From Devosia oryzisoli (lineage in GTDB: Bacteria > Pseudomonadota > Alphaproteobacteria > Rhizobiales > Devosiaceae), in the NCBI RefSeq assembly GCF_014837245.1, contig NZ_JACYFU010000002.1:372001-436000 (forward strand): a DNA stretch of 64,000 bases. Direction: 5' to 3'. The notes beneath the pieces were generated by a model. The model was not told where the DNA came from. It did no database searches and saw only the letters and a program-made list of their open reading frames with translations. The position numbers and the translations under genes are program-made. Shown piece after piece: positions 58,902 through 64,000 of the stretch. The stretch's first letter is position 1, and the number at the start of each line of letters is the position of its first letter.

Positions 58902-59573
58902 TCAGGCGAAGAGGCGGGGCGTGACGAGGCCGGTCTTGGCCAGGCCCCGGACGGTCTTCGCGCCAGCCAGCACCGCCAGGTCGATCAGCGGCTCGGCCAG
59001 GACGACCAGCATGTAGGCGCCGCCGAAGCTCGCAACGGAGGCGATGTTGCCGGCTGCAAAGCCCTGGCCGTAGAGGGCCCAGAACGCGACCCAGAGCACG
59101 ACGCCCCCCTGATAGGTTGCCGAGAGCGCCAAGGCCTGGCTGTAGCGCAGGTCCACATAGGCGGTGTCGCGCCGGATGATCCGGTCGGCGAGGAACTTGA
59201 TGGCCAGCAGCGGCGCGATCAGGGTCGTCACATTGGCAAAGAACTGCGGCAGGTCGAACGGCGCAAAGAACAGCCCCTGCAGCAGCAGACCCAGCGCCAG
59301 GCCGAAGGCGGCCGGTGCGGCGCCGAAGATCAAGAGCAGCGTCGAGCCGAGGATCAGGTGGACTTCGCTCACGCCCACCGGATAGTGCGGGAACACCTGG
59401 AAAAAGCAGAAGACAGCGGCCGTGGAGAGGCCGGCGCGGGTGAAGAGAGACACGACGCCGCGTTCGCGGACGCTGTCCAGCGCAAACTTGACGGTCATGG
59501 CGCCGGCGGCGGCAGCCGTACCGTAGGCGAGGAGCAGTTTTTCAGGGGAAACCAGGTCTGGCGCGATATGCAT
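58902..59573 (-). CDS. CbiM-like energy-coupling-factor metal permease
   Basis: 223-residue membrane protein with about six helices, of the CbiM/NikM substrate-specific permease type. It begins MHIAPD, keeping the N-terminal Met-His that forms the cobalt site in CbiM, and has the family segment YPVGVSEVHLILGSTLLLIFG followed by FGLALGLLLQGLFF. No CbiN, CbiQ or CbiO genes are next to it. It is the first gene after the cobalamin riboswitch, and cobW follows. Likely role: cobalt uptake for B12 synthesis, with ECF partners encoded elsewhere or absent. Confidence 0.85.
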   Translation of the reverse strand: MHIAPDLVSPEKLLLAYGTAAAAGAMTVKFALDSVRERGVVSLFTRAGLSTAAVFCFFQVFPHYPVGVSEVHLILGSTLLLIFGAAPAAFGLALGLLLQGLFFAPFDLPQFFANVTTLIAPLLAIKFLADRIIRRDTAYVDLRYSQALALSATYQGGVVLWVAFWALYGQGFAAGNIASVASFGGAYMLVVLAEPLIDLAVLAGAKTVRGLAKTGLVTPRLFA

Positions 59574-59720
59574 TTTTGCGATCCGTAAAATGGGTAAGGG
59601 GGTCTGGGCGCAGGCGGCTTTCGCGGCACGGCGCAGGGGGACTGATCCCGATACGGATCTAGCCTGATGGCGTGATCATCTTGCCCTCCATCTGTCCCAC
59701 CGACAGTGAGTGATCAACCG
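59574..59720 (-). promoter_or_regulatory. Leader between the cobalamin riboswitch and the CbiM-like gene
   Basis: 147 bases of transcribed leader on the minus strand. No intrinsic terminator with a U tract was seen, so the switch probably acts on translation or through another mechanism. The ribosome site before the ATG is weak (GGATCG, about 8 bases). Confidence 0.5.
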
Positions 59721-59915
59721 GTGGTTGGCAGGTCTCCTGGCTCACGGGTCATCGTCGTTCCCGGCCTTCCCGATGCCGGAAGGGCATCAGTGGCGTATCG
59801 AGAACACTCACCGCTTACAGTTGCGGGGGCAGCCACGGATTCGGTCCCTGATGGGTACGCCTCACCATGTTCCCTTTTGATCCCCTTGTCGTTGCGGACG
59901 CAGGGAACCAACCAC
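59721..59915 (-). ncRNA. Cobalamin (B12) riboswitch controlling cbiM-like, cobW, cobN, cobO
   Basis: Read on the minus strand, all the conserved blocks appear in order: GGTGAGGCGTACCC, GAATCCGTGGCTGCCCCCGC, AACTGTAAGCGG, GCCACTG (59788-59794) and the B12 box AGCCAGGAGACCTGCC (59727-59742). The closing helix P1 is a perfect 8-bp pair, GTGGTTGG (59908-59915) with CCAACCAC (59721-59728). This is a standard cobalamin aptamer, 195 bases long. It ends 147 bases before the CbiM-like start. Confidence 0.97.
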
Positions 59916-59945
59916 GACCAGTGTTACGCCCGGCATTGGCCGCGG

Positions 59946-60602
59946 TCAATCGGCGGGTTGCCCGTGATCCTCGCCGTACCCTTCGGGAGCAGGCCAGGAG
60001 ACGCTGACAACGGCAACGCGAACATCGAGCATTTCGAGCAGAGCTTCACCCGAGGGCACCTGCACTTCACCCGAAACCGGGGTGGCGTCGATATCCGAAG
60101 AATAGTCGTCGGCGGGCGAGAAGCGGATCGACACCCAGCAGGTTTTATCGTCGGTATGGGCCAGATTCCCGTTCTCGATATTGGCGTACCCTCCGTAGTC
60201 CCACCAGAAACCGCCAATGGTGAAGGGAGCGCCATTGAGAGCCTCCACTTCAGCCACCGTCTGCCCGATGCGAACGCCACCGGGCGCAATCTGGCTCGGC
60301 GCAAGGTCGACATAGGAGAGGCCGCTCCGGGCATCTTCGTCCCACCAGCCAAAGCGCATGGTTCGCTGCGGGTCATCAGGGAACACCGTGGTGGCCAGCA
60401 TCTGCATCCCCTCGGGGCCGTCCACCATGCCGGTGACCACGTTGTCAGGGCCAAAGGTCTGCTTGACCAGCGCCTCGGAACTTTCGGGGCCAAAGACCCC
60501 CTCGCAGGTGACCTGGCTGGCCTTGGTCTTTTCCTTGGCAGCAGCTGGCATAGTCAGCAGCAGCACAGCCGCAAATGCAGGAACGAAGAAACGGGCGAGC
60601 AT
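59946..60602 (-). CDS. Exported protein of unknown function
   Basis: 218-residue protein with a signal peptide at residues 1-22 (MLARFFVPAFAAVLLLTMPAAA) and a mature domain with cysteines at VTCEGVFG and KTCWVSI. Blocks such as RFGWWDEDARSGLSYVDLAPSQ and GVRIGQTVAEVEALNGAPFTIGGFWWDYGG suggest a secreted beta-rich domain. The ATG at 60602 has GGAGG six bases upstream and puts the signal peptide first. It is upstream of, and on the same strand as, the riboswitch (30-base gap), but the riboswitch is not part of it. No function recognised. Confidence 0.75.
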   Translation of the reverse strand: MLARFFVPAFAAVLLLTMPAAAKEKTKASQVTCEGVFGPESSEALVKQTFGPDNVVTGMVDGPEGMQMLATTVFPDDPQRTMRFGWWDEDARSGLSYVDLAPSQIAPGGVRIGQTVAEVEALNGAPFTIGGFWWDYGGYANIENGNLAHTDDKTCWVSIRFSPADDYSSDIDATPVSGEVQVPSGEALLEMLDVRVAVVSVSWPAPEGYGEDHGQPAD

Positions 60603-60703
60603 AGGTGGCCTCCGACCGGCGAGAACGGCATTGTGTCTCAAGCCAGGTTGGCCGGCAATCGGCGACTCAGCGTATCACGGCACGTGCAAAGGAGGCCTAT
60701 CCC

Positions 60704-60958
60704 ATGAAACCCATCACCTTCAGCCGCGAGGAAACCAAGGCGATTGTGGGTGACATCCAGGACTATTTCCGGGAGGAGCTGGACCAGTCGATCGGGGCCA
60801 TTCCGGCGGAAATGCTGATGCAGTTTTTCGCGGACAAGATGGGCGCCTATTTCTACAATCGCGGCCTCTATGATGCGCAGGCCCTGGTGCGCAAGAAGAT
60901 CGACGATGTCAGCGATGAGATCTTTTCGCTCGAGCAGCCGACCAAGCACCTGCGGTAA
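60704..60958 (+). CDS. DUF2164 family small protein
   Basis: 84-residue protein of unknown function with the family pattern FSREETKAIVGDIQDYFREELDQSIG and AEMLMQFFADKMGAYFYNRGLYDAQA in short blocks, ending KKIDDVSDEIFSLEQP. Predicted all-helical, cytoplasmic. AAAGGAGG lies eight bases before the ATG. It is divergent from the exported-protein gene at 59946-60602 and upstream of a small membrane-protein gene. Confidence 0.9.
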   Translation: MKPITFSREETKAIVGDIQDYFREELDQSIGAIPAEMLMQFFADKMGAYFYNRGLYDAQALVRKKIDDVSDEIFSLEQPTKHLR

Positions 60959-61040
60959 GCTCTGAAATCACCCTTTCGAAAAGCAGCGGGAGTGCTAGAA
61001 GACGCGGCCGGTCGTTCCGGCTCTGCTTCTTGGGTGCTCC

Positions 61041-61397
61041 ATGGGTTTCAATATCCCGTCCCTTGCGCCGATCGGCCTGCTGATCGCGTCGAACCTGTTC
61101 ATGACCTTCGCCTGGTACTGGCACCTCAAGGTACACAACGGCGTGCTCTGGGTCATCGTGCTGATCAGCTGGGGGCTGGCGTTCTTCGAATACTGGCTGG
61201 CGGTGCCGGCCAACCGCATCGGCAGCGCCGTCTATTCGGCCGCCGAACTCAAGACCATCCAGGAAGTCATCTCGCTCGGCGTCTTTGCGCTCTTCGCGGT
61301 GTTCTACCTTGGCGAAAAACTCACTTGGAACCATGGCGTCGGGTTCGGCTTCATCGCGCTCGGAGCGTTCTTCATCTTCAAGGGCCCGATCAAATAG
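61041..61397 (+). CDS. DUF486/DMT-type small membrane protein
   Basis: 118-residue inner-membrane protein with four predicted helices (about 6-24, 33-52, 75-92 and 97-115). The block FAWYWHLK near residue 24 and WGLAFFEYWLAVPANRIG near residue 45 match the DUF486 family, which is related to small drug/metabolite transporters. Substrate unknown. It converges on znuA with a 21-base gap. Confidence 0.88.
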   Translation: MGFNIPSLAPIGLLIASNLFMTFAWYWHLKVHNGVLWVIVLISWGLAFFEYWLAVPANRIGSAVYSAAELKTIQEVISLGVFALFAVFYLGEKLTWNHGVGFGFIALGAFFIFKGPIK

Positions 61398-61418
61398 CGC
61401 CGGCCACGGGCCTCCCGG

Positions 61419-62327
61419 TCAACTCAGGCAATCGACAATATTGTTCGCCAGATCGCGCATGAGGGTGGGGTAGAGCTCGACGCCCTCCGGGAGCGTGCTA
61501 CCCTCAGGATCGAGCACGCCGGCCTTGGCGCTGGTTCCCTCGATGATCGCGTCGACGATCGTGGGCTTGAAATTGGGCTCGGCGAAAACGCAGCTGGCGC
61601 CGAGCTCGCTCACCTTGGCGCGGAGCGCATCGATGCCTGCCGCGCCGGGCATGGCGTCGGGCGAAAGCGTGATGCTGCCCGCGACGGCCAGATCAAAGCG
61701 CTTCTCGAAATACTGGTAGGCATCGTGGAAGACGACAAAGGGCTTGTCCTTGACGGTCTCGAGCCGCGCCGCAATGTCGCCGCTTAGCGCATCGAGCGCC
61801 GACCGCTCGGTTTCGGCATTGGCTTGGTAGCGGGCGGCATTGTCCGGATCGGCCTCGGCCAGCACGCCAGCGATGTGGCTGACCATGAGCTTGGCGTTTT
61901 GGGGATCGAGGAAGAAGTGAGGGTCGATCTCCTCGCCATGGGCATGGCCATGGTCTTCCGTGTCCACTTCAAACGCCCCGCTCTCGCGCGGCGCCAGCAG
62001 TTCCACACCAGGCGCCTCGGTGAGTTCGACCTTGGTAGCGTCCGGCGCCAAGGTGTCCAGAGCGTCCGCGAGGAACAATTCGAGGCTCGAGCCGGTCCAG
62101 AACACGATGTCTGCCGCTTCCAGGGCCGAGGCGTCGGACGGCCTCAGGGCATAGGTGTGCGGCGAGGCGGCACCTTTGACAATCAGGGTCGGCTCGGCCA
62201 CCCCCTGCATGACGGCCGCGACCAGGGAGTGGATCGGCTTGATCGAGGCCACGACATTGGGCGCCGCCCAGGTGGCATTCGACAGGAGCAGGCTGGCGAG
62301 AGTGGCGAGCGGGAGAAGACGGATCAT
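61419..62327 (-). CDS. znuA: Zinc ABC transporter substrate-binding protein ZnuA
   Basis: 302-residue periplasmic zinc-binding protein. Signal peptide at residues 1-21 (ending ATWA), then the cluster A-I solute-binding fold with HSLVAAVM, GAASPHTYALRPSDA, and FVVFHDAYQYFEKRF, which hold three of the zinc His residues. A His/Asp/Glu-rich loop (EDHGHAHGEEIDPH) lies at about residues 124-137. It is divergent from znuC; two Zur-type palindromes lie between them. Confidence 0.94.
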   Translation of the reverse strand: MIRLLPLATLASLLLSNATWAAPNVVASIKPIHSLVAAVMQGVAEPTLIVKGAASPHTYALRPSDASALEAADIVFWTGSSLELFLADALDTLAPDATKVELTEAPGVELLAPRESGAFEVDTEDHGHAHGEEIDPHFFLDPQNAKLMVSHIAGVLAEADPDNAARYQANAETERSALDALSGDIAARLETVKDKPFVVFHDAYQYFEKRFDLAVAGSITLSPDAMPGAAGIDALRAKVSELGASCVFAEPNFKPTIVDAIIEGTSAKAGVLDPEGSTLPEGVELYPTLMRDLANNIVDCLS

Positions 62328-62365
62328 GATCGGGCCTCTTCAGGATCGGTGCAGCAGGGCTGATA

Positions 62366-62380
62366 TGTTATCTTATTACA
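62366..62380. promoter_or_regulatory. Candidate Zur box 1 upstream of znuA
   Basis: TGTTAT (62366-62371) and ATTACA (62375-62380) form an inverted repeat with one mismatch and a 3-base spacer, similar to the TGTTATAACAT-type Zur sites of proteobacteria. Confidence 0.5.
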
Positions 62381-62390
62381 CTTGCCGCGG

Positions 62391-62405
62391 CGTTATGCTA
62401 TAACG
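62391..62405. promoter_or_regulatory. Candidate Zur box 2 between znuA and znuC
   Basis: CGTTAT (62391-62396) and ATAACG (62400-62405) are perfect 6-bp arms around GCT. With box 1 it gives two AT-rich palindromes in the 122-bp divergent spacer, spaced 25 bases between starts. Confidence 0.65.
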
Positions 62406-62432
62406 TAATCAAACTCGTCAAGAGGACAGCAC

Positions 62433-62468
62433 ATGATGGAACAGGTCCGATGCAGGACACCGGAATGA
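62433..62468 (+). CDS. Upstream micro-ORF of znuC (11 codons)
   Basis: ATG-ATG at 62433 opens an 11-residue frame (MMEQVRCRTPE) with AGAGGA upstream. Its stop TGA (62466-62468) overlaps an ATG at 62465 that is in frame with znuC. This could couple a leader peptide to znuC translation from Met6. It overlaps the first codons of znuC in another frame. It is supported by position and the ribosome site only. Confidence 0.4.
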   Translation: MMEQVRCRTPE

Positions 62469-63244
62469 AGGACGCCCTGATCACGCTCGAGAACGCCGGC
62501 GTGCGGCGCGGTGGCCGCGTGCTGGTGGAGGGCGTCGACCTGGCCATCCGGCGCGGCGAGATCGTGACCCTGATCGGTCCGAACGGCTCGGGAAAATCGA
62601 CCACCGCAAAAATGGCCACGGGCGTCCTCAAGCCCACCAGCGGCCGCGTAACGCGACGGCCCGGTTTGACGATCGGCTATGTGCCGCAGAAGCTCGCCAT
62701 CGACTGGACCCTGCCCCTGACGGTGGAGCGTCTGATGACGCTGACCGGCCGCTTTTCCGCCCGGGAGATCACGGAAGCGCTGGAGGCTGTTGGCGCCCTC
62801 CGGCTGCGCAAGGCGGCGGTCCAGGAGCTTTCGGGGGGCGAGTTCCAGCGCGTCCTGTTCGCGCGCGCGATGATCAGGAAGCCCGATTTCCTGGTCCTCG
62901 ACGAGCCGGTGCAGGGTGTCGATTTTTCGGGCGAGGCCGCCCTTTACCGGCTGATCCGGCAGATTCGCGACGCCACCAATGCCGGCATCCTGATGATCTC
63001 GCACGACCTGCACGTGGTGATGGCCGAGACCGACACCGTCATCTGCCTGAATGGCCATGTGTGTTGCCGCGGCACGCCAAGCGCGGTCAAGTCCAGCCCG
63101 GAATACCTGCACCTCTTCGGCGACCGGGCCGAATCGGCGCTGGCTCTCTACGAGCATCACCACGATCACGAACACCACGAGGACGGCTGCGTTGTCGGCG
63201 CCGAGCACACCCACAGCCACGCCGGGCACCACCATGCGCAATAG
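62450..63244 (+). CDS. znuC: Zinc ABC transporter ATP-binding protein ZnuC
   Basis: 264-residue ATPase of the zinc uptake system. Walker A GPNGSGKSTTAKM near residue 44, Q-loop YVPQK, signature LSGGEFQRV, Walker B FLVLDEP and the switch His in ISHDLHVV. The C-terminal tail is His-rich (EHHHDHEHHEDG and HTHSHAGHHHAQ), a likely zinc-binding segment. Two starts are possible: ATG 62450 and ATG 62465 (MKDALITLEN), the latter overlapping the stop of an upstream micro-ORF. znuB follows after 26 bases. Confidence 0.94.
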   Translation: MQDTGMKDALITLENAGVRRGGRVLVEGVDLAIRRGEIVTLIGPNGSGKSTTAKMATGVLKPTSGRVTRRPGLTIGYVPQKLAIDWTLPLTVERLMTLTGRFSAREITEALEAVGALRLRKAAVQELSGGEFQRVLFARAMIRKPDFLVLDEPVQGVDFSGEAALYRLIRQIRDATNAGILMISHDLHVVMAETDTVICLNGHVCCRGTPSAVKSSPEYLHLFGDRAESALALYEHHHDHEHHEDGCVVGAEHTHSHAGHHHAQ

Positions 63245-63270
63245 AACCAGACAGTTGGAGCCTCTCGCTT

Positions 63271-64000
63271 ATGTTCGGTGACTTCTTCTCCCGCGCCATT
63301 ATTGCCGGTACGGGGCTTGCCGCCGTTACGGGTCCCCTGGGGTGTTTCGTGGTGTGGCGGCGCATGGCTTATTTTGGCGACACCATGGCCCATTCGGCGC
63401 TGTTGGGCGTCGCCATCTCGATCCTCTTGTCCATCAACATGACCCTGGGTGTGTTTCTGGTCGCCGCGCTGGTGGCCGGCGCGCTGCTGCTGCTGCAGCG
63501 GCAGGCAACCCTGTCCACCGATTCCCTTCTGGGCATATTGAGCCATTCCTCTCTGGCAGTGGGCCTGGTGCTGGTAGGGTTTCTGACCCAGGTGCGGATC
63601 GACCTCATGGGCTTTCTCTTCGGCGACATTCTTGCCGTCTCGGAACAGGACATCTTCATCATCTATGGCGGCGGCATCGCCATTATCGCGCTGTTGGCGA
63701 TCAATTGGCGGCCATTGCTGGCGGCCACGGTGAGCCCGGAATTGGCCGAGGCTGAGGGGCTGCGCCCGGAAGTGAGCCGCATCATCCTGATGCTGCTGAT
63801 GGCCAGCGTCATCGCCATCGCCATGAAGCTGGTGGGGGTCCTGCTGATCACCTCGCTGCTGATCATTCCCGCCGCCACGGCCCGGCGCCTGAGCGCCACG
63901 CCGGAGATGATGGCCGTGGTTGCCGGGTTCCTGGGCGCGGTGGCGGTAATCGCCGGGCTGTTCGGCTCTCTAACCTGGGACACCGCATCGGGTCCCTCGA
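63271..64000 (+). CDS. znuB: Zinc ABC transporter permease ZnuB, 3'-truncated by the window edge
   Basis: Membrane permease of the zinc uptake system. The frame opens with ATG at 63271 and stays open to the last base; about 243 residues are visible, most of a family length near 260-280. It starts MFGDFFSRAIIAGTGLAAVT, with the block FGDTMAHSALLGVAI early and LLGILSHSSLAVGLV in the middle. Many hydrophobic helices follow. It is 26 bases after znuC. Confidence 0.95.
   Translation, partial: MFGDFFSRAIIAGTGLAAVTGPLGCFVVWRRMAYFGDTMAHSALLGVAISILLSINMTLGVFLVAALVAGALLLLQRQATLSTDSLLGILSHSSLAVGLVLVGFLTQVRIDLMGFLFGDILAVSEQDIFIIYGGGIAIIALLAINWRPLLAATVSPELAEAEGLRPEVSRIILMLLMASVIAIAMKLVGVLLITSLLIIPAATARRLSATPEMMAVVAGFLGAVAVIAGLFGSLTWDTASGPS

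Noticed and set aside
1-64000. tRNA, rRNA, CRISPR array, insertion sequence or prophage
   Set aside because: No cloverleaf with a CCA-type end, no regular spacer-repeat array, and no transposase, integrase or phage gene was seen on reading both strands by eye; a tRNAscan or IS search could still find small elements.

Overview
The window is 64 kb of GC-rich chromosome from an alphaproteobacterium. The gene content (aerobic CobN-type cobalamin genes, a ctaCDB-F-G-E oxidase operon, IalB, DUF1127, DUF2093, DUF4170 and DUF983 proteins, plant-type glutamate-cysteine ligase, MutL with an endonuclease motif) points to the Hyphomicrobiales (Rhizobiales), and the overall flavour is Devosia-like. That placement is inference; there is no rRNA in the window. 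I saw no tRNA, insertion sequence, prophage or CRISPR array. Almost all of it is dense, conserved core chromosome, with many 4-base gene overlaps.

Layout. 1-3923: glycine cleavage operon (gcvT partial, gcvH, gcvPA, gcvPB) closed by a strong hairpin terminator. 3979-6681: envelope and redox genes (lipoprotein, peroxiredoxin, DsbD N-terminal-domain protein) and YqgE. 6682-9570: a 7TM-PAS-GGDEF-EAL c-di-GMP protein. 9768-19561 (minus): a long respiratory run ctaC-ctaD-ctaB-ctaF-ctaG-ctaE, then DUF983, SURF1, threonine synthase, an M16 peptidase and a GNAT acetyltransferase. 19876-25172: IalB and PilZ genes, a divergent DUF1127/LysR pair, xseA, DUF2093 and an LpxB-like protein. 25169-36923: cysQ, ubiA, rsmE, gshA, an ECF sigma factor with a coupled membrane protein, purD, patatin, tadA, mutL and a phosphoesterase. 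36996-39321: two divergent citrate-synthase paralogues, one fused to a helix-turn-helix, followed by a tandem palindromic repeat array (39338-39771). 39791-44860: Entner-Doudoroff operon (sugar kinase, zwf, pgl, edd).

45143-59915 is a cobalamin and metal region: cobP, cobD, cobQ, cobB, cobA, cobK, cobE, then a small coupled ORF with a CDF metal transporter, and then cobO, cobN, cobW and a CbiM-like permease read leftward from a clear cobalamin riboswitch at 59721-59915. 61419-64000 is the zinc uptake system znuA/znuCB around two Zur-box-like palindromes, with a short upstream ORF that ends on an internal start of znuC.

How they work together: the riboswitch ties cobalt entry (CbiM-like), cobalt handling (CobW), cobalt insertion (CobN) and adenosylation (CobO) to B12 level. 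The Entner-Doudoroff operon turns glucose 6-phosphate into KDPG. The cta operon builds an aa3-type oxidase with its heme O and copper assembly factors. I find no clearly novel multi-gene system. The best leads are the coupled micro-ORF/CDF pair, the upstream ORF of znuC, the helix-turn-helix citrate synthase next to an operator-like palindrome, the LysR/DUF1127 pair, and the tandem cloverleaf-forming repeats.
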